This document shows positions 8,610 through 18,675 of a stretch of 64,000 nucleotides of DNA, in pieces. The stretch lies in contig NZ_CP060296.1 of assembly GCF_014303735.1 (NCBI RefSeq), positions 4,423,501 to 4,487,500 on the forward strand. Direction: 5' to 3'. The stretch comes from Variovorax sp. PAMC28562. GTDB taxonomy: Bacteria > Pseudomonadota > Gammaproteobacteria > Burkholderiales > Burkholderiaceae_C. Position 1 is the stretch's first letter, and each line of letters begins with the position of its first letter. The notes beneath the pieces were generated by a model. It did no database searches and was not told the origin of the DNA. It was given only the letters and a program-made list of their open reading frames with translations. The translations under genes and the position numbers were made by a program.

Positions 8610-9686
8610 TTATTGGAACTGCGACAAGAAGCGCAGGTCGCCGTCGAAGAAGTGGCGCAAGTCGTTCACGCCGTAGCGAAGCATCGCGAGCCGGTCAGGC
8701 CCCATGCCGAACGCAAAGCCGATGTAGCGCTCCGGGTCCAGTCCCATATTGCGCACGACGTTCGGATGAACCTGACCCGCTCCGGACACTTCCAGCCAGC
8801 GACCGGCCAACGGGCCGGTTTGAAACTGAATATCGATCTCGGCACTCGGCTCGGTAAACGGGAAGAAGCTCGGCCTGAAACGGAGCACCAGGTCGTCGGT
8901 TTCGAAAAAAGTACGGCAGAAGTCGGTGAACACGACCTTCAAATCCTTGAAGCTCACATTGGCGCCGAGCCACAGCCCTTCGCACTGGTGGAACATCGGC
9001 GAATGCGTGGCATCGCTGTCGACGCGGTAGGTACGGCCCGGCGCGATGACGCGGATCTCGGGTGCATGCACGGTGCCGGTGGTGTCCCTGGCCGCGGCCT
9101 CGAACAACGCGGCGTGCTTCTTGATGTGCTGGTGCGCGTATCGCACCTGCATCGGGCTGGTGTGCGGACGCAGGTTGTACGGCACGCCATCTTCACCGTC
9201 GATGTCGACATAGAAGGTGTCTTGCATCGACCGCGCCGGATGGTTCGGCGGGTTGTTCAGCGAGGTGAAGCTGTGCCAGTCGCTTTCGATTTCGGGGCCG
9301 TCGGCCACATCGAAACCCATGCTGGAAAAAATCGCTTCGATGCGCTCAAGCGTGCGGGTCACCGGATGCAAACCGCCACCGGTGCGACGTCGGCCCGGCA
9401 GGCTGATATCGAGCGCTTCGGCCTTCAGTTGCAGGTCGAGCTCGGCATCGGCAAGTTGCTGCCGACGTTCGGTCAGTGCAGCCTCTATGGCCTGCTTGGC
9501 AATGTTGATCGCTGCGCCACGCGACTTTTTCTCGTCGACAGCGAGCTGGGCCATGCCCTTCATCAGTTCGGTGATGCGCCCGGATTTACCAAGAAACAGT
9601 GCCTTGGCGTTCTCGAGATCCGCGGGGGCCTTGGCATCTGCAAATGCAGTGCGGGCGTTGTCGACCAGGGTGTCCAGCTCGTTCAT
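8610..9686 (-). CDS. pheS: Phenylalanine-tRNA ligase alpha subunit
   Basis: The product is 358 residues, the catalytic subunit of the phenylalanyl-tRNA synthetase. It has an N-terminal coiled coil (about residues 1-90) and the class II catalytic core with motif 2 region ([14 protein letters not shown] and [14 protein letters not shown]) and motif 3 ([18 protein letters not shown]). It precedes pheT. A terminator-like hairpin lies in its 5' region, between rplT and pheS, so expression from the upstream ribosomal-protein genes is probably reduced. Confidence 0.97.
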   Translation of the reverse strand: MNELDTLVDNARTAFADAKAPADLENAKALFLGKSGRITELMKGMAQLAVDEKKSRGAAINIAKQAIEAALTERRQQLADAELDLQLKAEALDISLPGRRRTGGGLHPVTRTLERIEAIFSSMGFDVADGPEIESDWHSFTSLNNPPNHPARSMQDTFYVDIDGEDGVPYNLRPHTSPMQVRYAHQHIKKHAALFEAAARDTTGTVHAPEIRVIAPGRTYRVDSDATHSPMFHQCEGLWLGANVSFKDLKVVFTDFCRTFFETDDLVLRFRPSFFPFTEPSAEIDIQFQTGPLAGRWLEVSGAGQVHPNVVRNMGLDPERYIGFAFGMGPDRLAMLRYGVNDLRHFFDGDLRFLSQFQ

Positions 9687-9716
9687 GGGATTCTTGAATT
9701 ACTTGGCGCGGGGAAA

Positions 9717-9753
9717 TAAAAAAGGGCTGGAGCTTTTTCAAGCGCCAGCCCTT
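9717..9753 (-). terminator. Terminator-like hairpin between rplT and pheS
   Basis: On the minus strand AGGGCTGG and CCAGCCCT flank an A-rich loop (with inner pairing AGCGCTT/AAGCT) and are followed by six T residues. It lies 31 bases before the pheS start. It may be a partial terminator that lowers readthrough from rplT. I found no phenylalanine-rich leader frame beside it, so classical attenuation is not supported. Confidence 0.75.
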
Positions 9754-9806
9754 GTACCGTGGGCGCAAACCACCGTCCCGGGAGACGGCTGGTTCGCTGT
9801 GCAGGA

Positions 9807-10166
9807 TCAAGCGGCCAGCTTGGCCTTGACCTGCTCCACGATGCCGGCAAAAGCGGCCTTGTCGTGCACTGCGATGTCCGCAAGCATCTTGCGGTCGATC
9901 TCGATGCCGGCCTTGCGGATGCCGTTGGCGAACTGGCTGTAGGTCAGGCCCAGTTCACGCGAGGCGGCGTTGATACGCGCAATCCACAACTGACGGAAAA
10001 CACGCTTCTTGGTACGGCGATCACGGTAGGCGTATTGGCCTGCCTTCATCACCGCCTGTTTGGCGACGCGGAAGACATTGCCGCGACGACCGCGGAAACC
10101 CTTGGCGAGTGCGAGAACTTTTTTGTGGCGGGCGCGAGCCGTTACACCACGTTTGACGCGAGGCAT
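9807..10166 (-). CDS. rplT: 50S ribosomal protein L20
   Basis: The product is 119 residues, the normal size for L20. It is rich in Arg and Lys at the N-terminus ([20 protein letters not shown]) and has the conserved core [20 protein letters not shown]. It binds 23S rRNA early in 50S assembly and in other bacteria also represses the infC-rpmI-rplT mRNA. A good ribosome-binding site (AAGGAG) precedes the ATG. Confidence 0.98.
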   Translation of the reverse strand: MPRVKRGVTARARHKKVLALAKGFRGRRGNVFRVAKQAVMKAGQYAYRDRRTKKRVFRQLWIARINAASRELGLTYSQFANGIRKAGIEIDRKMLADIAVHDKAAFAGIVEQVKAKLAA

Positions 10167-10190
10167 GTGTGTACTCCTTGTTCGTCTTGG

Positions 10191-10394
10191 TTAAATGCCA
10201 CGACCGGGCAGCATTGCGGCGACAGAAACCATATTGGTTTCATGCACTGCGACTGCACCACGAAGGTGACGCTTGTTCTTGGTGGTCTTCTTGGTCAGGA
10301 TGTGACGTTTGAAGGCTTGACCGCGCTTGACGGTGCCACCTGGACGAACGCGGAAACGTTTTTTCGCGCTGCTCTTGGTCTTCATTTTGGGCAT
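10191..10394 (-). CDS. rpmI: 50S ribosomal protein L35
   Basis: The product is 67 residues and very basic, with the L35 pattern ([20 protein letters not shown], ending MLPGRGI). It lies 24 bases upstream of rplT and is preceded by a strong ribosome-binding site (AAAGGAG). Confidence 0.97.
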   Translation of the reverse strand: MPKMKTKSSAKKRFRVRPGGTVKRGQAFKRHILTKKTTKNKRHLRGAVAVHETNMVSVAAMLPGRGI

Positions 10395-10547
10395 GTAATG
10401 CTCCTTTAATTGTGCTCGTGAGGCGCCGCGGATATTCCACGAGCTTGTTGGCCCCGAGACACTTCTTTATCTCGCTGCTGCCTGCACATTTCAGCGCCGG
10501 CAGCCACGAAATTCCTGCAACTAGCTAAAACTTCAAATCGATCGGGC
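10395..10547 (-). promoter_or_regulatory. Structured spacer between infC and rpmI, possible L20 operator
   Basis: This 153-base spacer is long for an operon and contains complementary segments on the minus strand, for example CTCGTG with CACGAG close to the rpmI ribosome-binding site. In E. coli, L20 represses translation by binding the infC-rpmI region. The same role here is inferred from position and from these pairings only. Confidence 0.35.
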
Positions 10548-11147
10548 CTAGGCCGTTGCGGGTGCCGCGGATTCCGCCGCCGGCTTCGCCGGTGCTCCCG
10601 CCTTCTTGCGGCCGGGTGCGATCATCATGATCATCTGGCGGCCTTCAAGCTTCGGAAACTGCTCGACCATGATCAGGTCAGCCAGCTCATCGCGAATACG
10701 CTGCAAAAGAGCCAGACCGAGTTCCTGGTGCGTAATCTCGCGGCCGCGAAAGCGCAGCGTGATCTTGCATTTGTCGCCCTCTTCAAGAAAGCGCTTGATA
10801 TTGCGCATCTTGATGTTGTAGTCACCATCGTCGGTACCGGGCCGGAACTTGATTTCCTTGACCTCGATGACCTTTTGCTTGGACTTCGCCTCGGCAGCCT
10901 TCTTTTGTTCGTGGTACTTGAATTTTCCGTACTCGATCAGTCGACAGACCGGCGGGTTGGCCGCAGCCACGACCTCTACCAAATCCACGTCTTGTTCACC
11001 GGCCAGGCGCAAGGCCTCGACAAGACTCACAACTCCCAATGGCTCATTTTCCGGGCCGATCAGGCGGACTTCCGGGGCCATGATTTCCCGGTTAAGGCGG
11101 TGTTGGCGTTCCTCGCGGTGGCGGCGGTCGCGAAATGCAGTAGCGAT
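10548..11147 (-). CDS. infC: Translation initiation factor IF-3 (AUC start codon)
   Basis: IF-3 binds the 30S subunit and checks start-codon pairing. The protein has an N-terminal domain ([20 protein letters not shown]), a lysine-rich linker ([12 protein letters not shown]) and a C-terminal domain ([20 protein letters not shown]). The first ATG is at 11081, but the family N-terminus ([13 protein letters not shown], ending LNREI) is encoded just upstream. It begins at an ATC codon at 11147-11145 with AAGGA eight bases before it. A rare AUU or AUC start is known for infC and lets IF-3 control its own synthesis. With this start the protein has 199 residues; its C-terminal tail is Ala/Pro rich. 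Confidence 0.93.
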   Translation of the reverse strand: MATAFRDRRHREERQHRLNREIMAPEVRLIGPENEPLGVVSLVEALRLAGEQDVDLVEVVAAANPPVCRLIEYGKFKYHEQKKAAEAKSKQKVIEVKEIKFRPGTDDGDYNIKMRNIKRFLEEGDKCKITLRFRGREITHQELGLALLQRIRDELADLIMVEQFPKLEGRQMIMMIAPGRKKAGAPAKPAAESAAPATA

Positions 11148-11255
11148 GGTCAGAATCCTTCAAAATTTGCTACAGAATCTGTAGCGAACACCGTTCAGCC
11201 CTCGCGGACAAGCGGTACGTTTGGCCTGAAGCAGATGGAGTGCTTCAGGGACAAA

Positions 11256-13163
11256 TCAACGCTTGTCGGCAATGTCCTGAAAGAGCCGCTGTTTGAACGA
11301 ATCAAGGGACATTGCACCGAGGTCTTGATTGCCTCGGGCGCGCACTGCGACGGCACCGGCTTCCTTTTCCTTGTCGCCTACGACAAGGATGTAAGGGAGC
11401 TTTTGCAACGAATGCTTGCGTATTTTATACGTGATCTTCTCGTTGTGCAGGTCGAGCTGGGCCCTAACCCCTTGATCCTGCAGCGTTTTAGCCACTTCCG
11501 CAGCGTAATCCGCCTGACCTTCGCTGATATTTAGCACCACGACCTGCACCGGCGCAATCCAGGCGGGCATCGCGCCGGCGTGGTGTTCGATCAGCATGCC
11601 GATAAATCGCTCGAGGCTACCGACGATGGCACGGTGCAGCATGACCGGGCTGGCACGGCCGCTGGTTTCGGTCACGTATTCGGCGCCAAGGCGCTCTGCC
11701 GTGTTGAAGTCGACCTGCATCGTGCCGCACTGCCACTGCCGGCCCAGCGCGTCTTTGAGCGTGTACTCGATCTTCGGGCCGTAAAAGGCGCCGTCGCCGG
11801 GCGAGATGATGAAGTCCACGCCCGACCTGCGGAGTGCCTCCATGCAGGCGTGCTCTGCCTTGTCCCACAACTCATCGGCGCCCACACGGTTCTCGGGGCG
11901 CGTCGCCACCTTGTACAAAATCTCGCCAAAACCGAAGTCGGCATAAACCTTTTGCAACTTGGCCGTGTAAGCCACGCATTCGTCGAGGATCTGGTCTTCG
12001 GTGCAAAAGACGTGGCCGTCGTCCTGAGTAAAGCCACGAACACGCATGATCCCGTGCAGCGCGCCCGAGGGCTCGTTGCGATGGCATTGGCCGAACTCGC
12101 CATAACGGATCGGCAGGTCGCGGTAGCTACGCAAGTCGCTCTTGAAAATCAGCACATGGCCCGGGCAGTTCATCGGCTTGAGTGCGTATTCGCGCTTTTC
12201 CGACTCGGTCGTGAACATGCTTTCGCGGTAGTTCTGCCAATGGCCCGTTTTCTCCCACAGACTCTTGTCGAGGATCTGTGGGCCTTTTACTTCCTGATAG
12301 CCCGTCTCGCGGTAGACGCGACGCATGTATTGCTCGACCTCTTGCCACATCGCCCAGCCCTTCGGGTGCCAGAAAACGACGCCCGGCGCCACCTCGTCGA
12401 TGTGGAACAGGTCGAGTTCCTTGCCGAGTTTTCGGTGGTCGCGCTTCTCTGCTTCTTCGATGCGCTGGATGTACTGATCCAGCTGCTTTTTGTCGGCCCA
12501 CGCCGTGCCGTAGATGCGCTGCAGTTGCTCGTTTTTCGCGTCACCGCGCCAATAGGCGCCCGCCAGCTTCGTCAGCTTGAAAACCTTCAGGAAGCGCGTG
12601 TTGGGCACGTGCGGTCCGCGGCACATGTCGACGTATTCCTGGTGGTAGTAGAGACCCATCGACTGCTCGTCGGGCATGTCGTCGACCAGGCGCAGCTTGT
12701 AGTCTTCGCCGCGCGCCTTGAAGACGTCGATGACCTCCGCACGCGGTGTCATTTTCTTGACGACGTCGTAGTCCTGCGCGATCAGCTCGCGCATCCGCGC
12801 TTCGATGGCCGCCATGTCGTCGGGCGTGAACGGCCGCTCGTACGAGATGTCGTAATAAAAGCCTTCGTCGATGACCGGGCCGATCACCATCATCGCCGTC
12901 GGATACAGCTGCTTCACCGCATGGCCCAGCAGGTGCGCCGTCGAATGACGAATGATCACCAGCCCTTCTTCATCGCGCGGCGTGATGATCTGCAGCTTGG
13001 CGTCACGATCGATGATGTCGCTGGCATCGACCAGCAGCCCGTCGACCTTGCCGGCCACGGTCATTTTCGCCAGGCCGGGGCCGATGGATTGAGCGACTTC
13101 GGCGACCGAAACGGGGCCGGGATACTCGCGGCGCGAGTTGTCGGGAAGCGTGATCTGGATCAT
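11256..13163 (-). CDS. thrS: Threonine-tRNA ligase
   Basis: The product is 635 residues, as usual for bacterial ThrRS. In order it has the TGS domain (about 1-60), the editing domain (residues about 65-225, with [16 protein letters not shown]), the class II catalytic core with zinc-binding Cys in [10 protein letters not shown] and motif 2 near [14 protein letters not shown], and the C-terminal anticodon-binding domain ([17 protein letters not shown] to the end). The gene heads the infC operon. Its leader contains a short threonine-containing frame and a terminator hairpin, listed separately. Confidence 0.98.
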   Translation of the reverse strand: MIQITLPDNSRREYPGPVSVAEVAQSIGPGLAKMTVAGKVDGLLVDASDIIDRDAKLQIITPRDEEGLVIIRHSTAHLLGHAVKQLYPTAMMVIGPVIDEGFYYDISYERPFTPDDMAAIEARMRELIAQDYDVVKKMTPRAEVIDVFKARGEDYKLRLVDDMPDEQSMGLYYHQEYVDMCRGPHVPNTRFLKVFKLTKLAGAYWRGDAKNEQLQRIYGTAWADKKQLDQYIQRIEEAEKRDHRKLGKELDLFHIDEVAPGVVFWHPKGWAMWQEVEQYMRRVYRETGYQEVKGPQILDKSLWEKTGHWQNYRESMFTTESEKREYALKPMNCPGHVLIFKSDLRSYRDLPIRYGEFGQCHRNEPSGALHGIMRVRGFTQDDGHVFCTEDQILDECVAYTAKLQKVYADFGFGEILYKVATRPENRVGADELWDKAEHACMEALRRSGVDFIISPGDGAFYGPKIEYTLKDALGRQWQCGTMQVDFNTAERLGAEYVTETSGRASPVMLHRAIVGSLERFIGMLIEHHAGAMPAWIAPVQVVVLNISEGQADYAAEVAKTLQDQGVRAQLDLHNEKITYKIRKHSLQKLPYILVVGDKEKEAGAVAVRARGNQDLGAMSLDSFKQRLFQDIADKR

Positions 13164-13186
13164 GTGAAAACCTCGGGGCAGAAAAC

Positions 13187-13214
13187 AAAAAAGCGCGGTG
13201 ATCGACCGCGCTTT
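13187..13214 (-). terminator. Terminator hairpin in the thrS leader (possible attenuator)
   Basis: On the minus strand AAAGCGCGGT and ACCGCGCTTT pair around a short CGATC-like loop and run into a series of T residues. It lies 24 bases before the thrS ATG and after the separate aceA terminator. If the thrS promoter is in the 13218-13376 gap, the hairpin sits inside the thrS leader. The GCGCGG arm can also pair with CCGCGC at 13247-13253, directly after the leader-frame stop codon. Confidence 0.7.
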
Positions 13215-13253
13215 GCATTGGCTTGATTGCCGGAGAAATCCAGCGTGCGCGGG

Positions 13254-13316
13254 CTACCGGTCCCGTCCGTTCAGGAAAAGACCGCTGATGGCTTGCGGCG
13301 TAGTTCGCGGTGTCAT
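13254..13316 (-). CDS. Candidate thrS leader peptide (20 aa)
   Basis: A 20-codon frame begins at ATG 13316, preceded by AAAGG, and reads MTPRTTPQAI with three Thr codons in the first six. It ends in TAG at 13254-13256. The next bases (CCCGCGC, 13247-13253) can pair with the 5' arm of the terminator at 13187-13214. This is the arrangement of ribosome-stalling attenuators: a ribosome at the stop would hide this segment and allow termination, while a stall on Thr codons would free it. No homologue is known to me, so this is an inference from layout. Confidence 0.45.
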   Translation of the reverse strand: MTPRTTPQAISGLFLNGRDR

Positions 13317-13376
13317 AGCCAAAATGCCTTTCTCGCCCTGGTTGCCGATCGGACCGCAGATTCTATCCGCGAGCAC

Positions 13377-13403
13377 AAAAAAGCCCGGCCAAGGCCGGGC
13401 TTT
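13377..13403 (-). terminator. Rho-independent terminator after aceA
   Basis: On the minus strand AAGCCCGGCC and GGCCGGGCTT form a strong GC-rich stem followed by T residues, 40 bases past the aceA stop. Confidence 0.85.
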
Positions 13404-13442
13404 GGGGTCACGTTCACGTTCGCATTTGTCATGAACGCAGGT

Positions 13443-14762
<1,320 letters not shown>

Positions 14763-14847
14763 GTGCACTCCGTGAGGTTGATTGGTTGACTTGGATCGGT
14801 TGGGCGCTTCCGCCATGTGACAAACTTTAACGCGAAGCCAAAGTCTT

Positions 14848-14865
14848 ATGTCTTATAGAAGACAT
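14848..14865. promoter_or_regulatory. Inverted repeat upstream of aceA, candidate operator
   Basis: ATGTCTT and AAGACAT form a perfect 7-base inverted repeat around a 4-base centre (ATAG), 86 bases upstream of the aceA ATG. It overlaps A/T-rich sequence where a promoter is expected. The shape suits a dimeric regulator such as a GntR- or IclR-type protein; the binder is unknown. Confidence 0.5.
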
Positions 14866-14915
14866 ATAAATACCGATGCAAAATCAACCACTTACAGAGG
14901 CTTTTCTCAATGCGG

Positions 14916-14946
14916 AATAATTTTTCTTATATTGAGAAAAATTATT
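14916..14946. repeat. Long A/T-rich palindrome upstream of aceA
   Basis: AATAATTTTTCT (14916-14927) and AGAAAAATTATT (14935-14946) are perfect 12-base inverted arms around TATATTG. It stands out in a high-GC genome. It could be a second operator for aceA or a weak two-way terminator; low GC argues against a stable terminator. Confidence 0.55.
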
Positions 14947-15220
14947 GCGTTGCACCAAAGTCGGATTTTGCGATGTGCAATCAAGTATTCGCTTGTGAAA
15001 CTGCGACGGCAGCCTTCATCGACATCGAAACCAGTCACCACTTTCGATGACGGCGCGCCCGACAACACGCGACGGAGGGATCTCGTAGACAAGACAACGC
15101 AACGTCATCTCGCCTGCTTCGGTTCGCGGGGCCTGATCCGGACAGCACCAACTCGATCTCTCGCTTGACGTACAACTTCATCGGGCATCATCGATCCATT
15201 GATTCAATCGTGCCAGTCTA
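14947..15220. other. Intergenic stretch, no gene recognised
   Basis: Together with the two palindromes this fills about 460 bases between aceA and the EamA gene, which diverge. Short open frames here show no recognisable protein. It presumably holds the EamA gene promoter. Confidence 0.5.
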
Positions 15221-16195
15221 GTGAACCCACCTGCATCAGCGGCATCCACGGTGTCCGCCGCGCCAGCATCTAGCCGTCTCGTTGCCTATGCCTGCCTTGC
15301 CTTGAGCATGACGCTCGTCGGCAGCTATGTCGCTCTCTCCAAGCCACTCGTCGCCGCACTGCCGGTGTTGCTGCTCGCGTGGATGCGCTTCGGCATCGCC
15401 GCATTGGCCATGCCGCACTGGCTGAAGCGGCCGGCCGACGAACCACCGATGACACGACGCACGCGAGGCCTCGTCTTTCTCGAATCGTTCCTCGGCAACT
15501 TCATGTTCTCGATCTGCATGCTCTTTGGCGTGAGCATGACGAGCGCGGTGTCGGCCGGCGTGATCATGGCGTCGATCCCGGCGGTGGTCGCGTTGACCAG
15601 CTGGATCTTCCTGCGCGAGCGCATCACGCTGCGCGTAGCCGGCGCCATCGGCTGTGCCGCCGGAGGCATCGCACTGCTGGCGTTCGCGCCCGTGCACGTG
15701 ACATCGACTGCAGCGTCAGCGCCGATATCAGGCGCAGTGCAAAGCAATATGCCTTGGCTCGGGAACCTGCTGGTGTTCTGCGCGGTGCTGTGCGAGTCGG
15801 CGTATGCGGTCATCGGCAAGTCGCTTACCGGACGTCTCGGACCCAAGCGCATCTCGTCGCTCATCAACCTCTGGGGCTTCGCGCTGTCGACGCCGTTCGG
15901 CCTCTGGTTCGCATGGCGGTTCGACTTCGCTTCAGTGCATGTCGGCACCTGGCTTTTGCTCGTGGTCTATGCGATGGCCGCGAGCATCTGGACGGTGTGG
16001 TTGTGGATGACCGGCCTGCGCAATGTGCCCGCATCGCAGGCTGGCGTTTTCACCGTGATGCTGCCTGTGAGCGCGGCGCTGGTGGGCGTGCTGGTGCTCG
16101 GCGAAAGCCTCTCGATGCTGCAGCTTGTGGCGTTCGCCGCGGCGCTCATGGGCGTGATGCTCGCGACCTGGCCTGCCCGCTTGGCGAAACCATAG
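15221..16195 (+). CDS. EamA/DMT-family membrane transporter
   Basis: The product is 324 residues from a GTG start. It has about ten hydrophobic segments in two EamA repeats (the first starting LVAYACLALSMTLVGSYVAL, the second near NLLVFCAVLCESAYAVIGKS), the usual drug/metabolite exporter layout. The C-terminal repeat contains the family-typical PVSAALVGVLVLGE. Such proteins export amino acids or other metabolites; the substrate cannot be read here. It stands alone, transcribed away from aceA. Confidence 0.88.
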   Translation: MNPPASAASTVSAAPASSRLVAYACLALSMTLVGSYVALSKPLVAALPVLLLAWMRFGIAALAMPHWLKRPADEPPMTRRTRGLVFLESFLGNFMFSICMLFGVSMTSAVSAGVIMASIPAVVALTSWIFLRERITLRVAGAIGCAAGGIALLAFAPVHVTSTAASAPISGAVQSNMPWLGNLLVFCAVLCESAYAVIGKSLTGRLGPKRISSLINLWGFALSTPFGLWFAWRFDFASVHVGTWLLLVVYAMAASIWTVWLWMTGLRNVPASQAGVFTVMLPVSAALVGVLVLGESLSMLQLVAFAAALMGVMLATWPARLAKP

Positions 16196-16378
16196 GGCGC
16201 CATCTCTCGGCTCTCCCCCGCATTCCCCGCAGTTTCTCCTCTGAAAAAAACAACAGCCCCCAATGAAAAAGTCTCTTTTCCGCTTGGAAACGCGTTTTTT
16301 CTCCTTTAGCATCCGCAGTGCCAGTGGAGACGCTGTTTTTCATTGGTGAATGTCCAACCAAAAAAAGGAAATCAAACC

Positions 16379-16798
16379 ATGGCAACTGCAAAAAAGGCTC
16401 CGGCCAAAAAGGCTCCCGCAAAGAAGGCTGTTCCAGCGAAGAAAGTAGCTGCTCCGGCAAAGAAGGCTGCTCCTGCGAAAAAGGCTGCGCCCGCAAAGAA
16501 GGCTGCTCCTGCGAAGGCTCCTGCAAAGAAGGCTGCTCCCGCCAAGAAGCGCACGCCCAACGCTGCCTTCATGAAGGCCCTGACCCCCAGCCCGGCACTC
16601 GCCGCTGTCGTCGGCTCTACGCCGCTGCCGCGTACCGCAGTCGTCAGCAAGCTGTGGGACTACATCAAGAAGAACAACCTTCAAGACAAGGCCAACAAGC
16701 GCAACATCAATGCCGACGCCAAGCTGAAGGAAATCTTCGGCAAGCCGCAAGTGTCGATGTTCGAACTGGCTGCGCTGATCGGCAAGCACGTCAAGTAA
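16379..16798 (+). CDS. Lysine-rich (histone H1-like) protein with SWIB/MDM2 domain
   Basis: The product is 139 residues from ATG 16379, with AAGGA upstream. Residues about 4-60 are a run of AKKA and APAKK units, like eukaryotic H1 tails and bacterial AlgP/Hc1-type proteins. Residues about 62-139 form a SWIB domain (LAAVVGSTPLPRTAVVSKLW, DYIKKNNLQD, LKEIFGKPQVSMFEL). The basic tail should bind DNA nonspecifically; SWIB is a protein-binding fold known from eukaryotic chromatin factors and from chlamydiae. A strong terminator follows. The function in Betaproteobacteria is not established. Confidence 0.9.
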   Translation: MATAKKAPAKKAPAKKAVPAKKVAAPAKKAAPAKKAAPAKKAAPAKAPAKKAAPAKKRTPNAAFMKALTPSPALAAVVGSTPLPRTAVVSKLWDYIKKNNLQDKANKRNINADAKLKEIFGKPQVSMFELAALIGKHVK

Positions 16799-16828
16799 GC
16801 CTCGGGTGCGTTGTGCACCTGACACTGG

Positions 16829-16855
16829 AAAGCCGGCTCATGCCGGCTTTTTTTC
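16829..16855 (+). terminator. Rho-independent terminator after the SWIB gene
   Basis: AAAGCCGGC and GCCGGCTTT flank TCAT and are followed by T residues, 31 bases past the SWIB gene stop. It also lies at the end of the convergent ThDP-enzyme gene. Confidence 0.85.
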
Positions 16856-16857
16856 GT

Positions 16858-18582
16858 TCAAGGTGAAGGCCGCGCTTGCGCTGCTTTGGTGATCGACGAC
16901 AACGTGCCGCGCGTCGAGATGATCTCCGCATCGAGCGGTATCTCAATCAGCGTGCCGGTGTCAGCTTCCAGCGCCCGCAGCAAGGCGCCTTCGAACTGCG
17001 ACGTGGCAGTCACTTTCTCAGCCGCATAGCCGTATGCCCTGGCAAGCGCGCAGAAGTCCGGGTTGCGCAGCGCGGTGCCGCTGACCTTGTTGGGGTACTC
17101 GCGCTCCTGATGCATGCGGATGGTCCCGAACATGCCGTTGTTCAGCAGCACGATGATGCTTTTGCCACCGTGCTGCGACGCCGTCGCCAGCTCCTGTCCG
17201 TTCATCAAAAAGTCACCGTCGCCAGCAATCGTGAAGGCGATGCGGCCGGTCGTCAGATTGGCCGCGATGCCGGCTGGCACGCCATAGCCCATGGCGCCGC
17301 TCGTCGGCGCCAACTGCGTCTTGTGGCCCTTCGCAAGCCCGTGGTAGCGAAAAAAGCGATGCACCCAGCTGGCGAAATTGCCGGCGCCGTTGGTGATGGC
17401 GGCATCGTGGGGCAGATGCTTTTGAAGCAACGCCACCACCTCGGCCATGTCGACCGCACCACGCGGCATGTCGGCCGGCAAGCCGGGCAACGGTTGCGGT
17501 ACGAGGTTGGCGAGGTAGTCCGTGTGGGCTGCCGATGTCCAGTCTTCCCAAGGCACTTCAGGCGGGGCACTGAGCACCTCCAGGCTGCGCGCCGCGGCGC
17601 TCATGCCTGCATTGATGGCCAGGTCGGCCTGGTACACGCGGTTGAGCTCTTCGGCGCTGGCGTGGATGTGCACCAGCGTCTGCTTCGCCTTGGGGGCTTC
17701 GAGCAGTGTGTAGCCACCGGTAGTCATCTCGCCCAGGCGTGGTCCGATCGCGATGATCAGGTCGCTGTCTTTGATGCGCGCGGCGAGCTTGGGATTGATG
17801 GCGATGCCGACGTCCCCCGCATACAGCGGATGGTGGTTGTCGAACGTATCCTGAAACCGAAACGCATTGCCGACCGGTAGCTTCCAGTTCTCTGCAAAGC
17901 GCTGCAGCGCCTGCGCGGATTGCGTCGTCCAGCCACTGCCGCCAGCGATCACGAACGGGCGCTGCGCCTTCATGAGCAGTTCACGCAGCGTGCGCAGCGA
18001 TCCCGGATCGCTCCACGGCTGCACCGCCTCGACGCGGCCGAGCGGGCGCGCGGCTGTGGTCGACCTCAGCATGTCTTCCGGCAGCACCAGCACGACCGGG
18101 CCGGGCCGGCCGTTCATCGCGGTCGAGAACGCGCGCGCGATGTATTCGGGAATGCGACTCGCATCGTCGATGCGCTCCACGCGCTTGGCGAAACCCTTGG
18201 TGCTCGGCCCGAAGAAGCTGCCGTAGTCGACCTCCTGAAAGGCTTCACGATCGCGAAAATCGCTGCCGACGTCGCCCACGAAAAGAACAAGTGGCGTCGA
18301 ATCCTGAAACGCGTTGTGCACGCCGATCGATGCGTTGGTGGCTCCCGGGCCGCGCGTCACGAAGCAGATGCCAGGCCGCCCGGTAAGCCGCCCATGCGCA
18401 TCCGCCATGAAGGCCGCGCCACCCTCCTGCCGGCTCACGATGAAGCGAATGCGGTCCTCGTACGCATGAAAGCCGTCGAGCACCGCGAGGAAACTTTCTC
18501 CCGGCACGCCGAATGCAATTTCGACGCCTTGCTCTATGAGGCACTCGACGATCAAGTGCCCCGCTGTCTGCTGCTTTTGCAT
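16858..18582 (-). CDS. Thiamine-diphosphate-dependent enzyme, acetolactate-synthase-like
   Basis: The product is 574 residues with the three-domain fold of the POX/AHAS family. The N-terminal pyrimidine domain has the catalytic Glu in SRQEGGAAFMADAHGR. The middle domain binds nucleotide or is structural. The C-terminal domain has the ThDP motif from GDGDFLMNGQEL to LLNNGMFG. A single catalytic gene with no small regulatory subunit nearby suggests a catabolic enzyme rather than biosynthetic IlvB. It is convergent with the SWIB gene and divergent from the TetR regulator. The substrate (pyruvate, a benzoylformate-like acid or other 2-oxo acid) is undetermined. Confidence 0.88.
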   Translation of the reverse strand: MQKQQTAGHLIVECLIEQGVEIAFGVPGESFLAVLDGFHAYEDRIRFIVSRQEGGAAFMADAHGRLTGRPGICFVTRGPGATNASIGVHNAFQDSTPLVLFVGDVGSDFRDREAFQEVDYGSFFGPSTKGFAKRVERIDDASRIPEYIARAFSTAMNGRPGPVVLVLPEDMLRSTTAARPLGRVEAVQPWSDPGSLRTLRELLMKAQRPFVIAGGSGWTTQSAQALQRFAENWKLPVGNAFRFQDTFDNHHPLYAGDVGIAINPKLAARIKDSDLIIAIGPRLGEMTTGGYTLLEAPKAKQTLVHIHASAEELNRVYQADLAINAGMSAAARSLEVLSAPPEVPWEDWTSAAHTDYLANLVPQPLPGLPADMPRGAVDMAEVVALLQKHLPHDAAITNGAGNFASWVHRFFRYHGLAKGHKTQLAPTSGAMGYGVPAGIAANLTTGRIAFTIAGDGDFLMNGQELATASQHGGKSIIVLLNNGMFGTIRMHQEREYPNKVSGTALRNPDFCALARAYGYAAEKVTATSQFEGALLRALEADTGTLIEIPLDAEIISTRGTLSSITKAAQARPSP

Positions 18583-18646
18583 GCCACGCCCGATTGAGTA
18601 GATGAAGAGATGTCGCCGATTATCGTCAGGGAAAAATCGGGTTGGC

Positions 18647-18657
18647 TTTAATTCACC
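18647..18657. promoter_or_regulatory. Candidate TetR operator half-site upstream of the tetR gene
   Basis: TTTAATTCACC lies 18 bases before the TetR start. Its exact reverse complement GGTGAATTAAA appears at 19378-19388, upstream of the transporter receptor gene. An 11-base match at both promoters points to a shared operator for the TetR protein between them. Confidence 0.55.
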
Positions 18658-18675
18658 AAACAGTTAAAAGAACGC

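Noticed and set aside
9687..9806. Phenylalanine leader peptide for pheST attenuation
   Set aside because: A terminator hairpin is present but no short frame with Phe codons precedes it.
11580..13226. Plus-strand frame (548 codons) opposite thrS
   Set aside because: It is a shadow of thrS with no domain.
14848..15168. Plus-strand frame of 106 codons upstream of the EamA gene
   Set aside because: It starts inside the aceA upstream palindrome, has no ribosome-binding site and no known domain.
16391..16550. Tandem repeat array in the DNA of the SWIB gene tail
   Set aside because: The repeats are explained by the coding of AKKA and APAKK units, so they are listed only within the gene.
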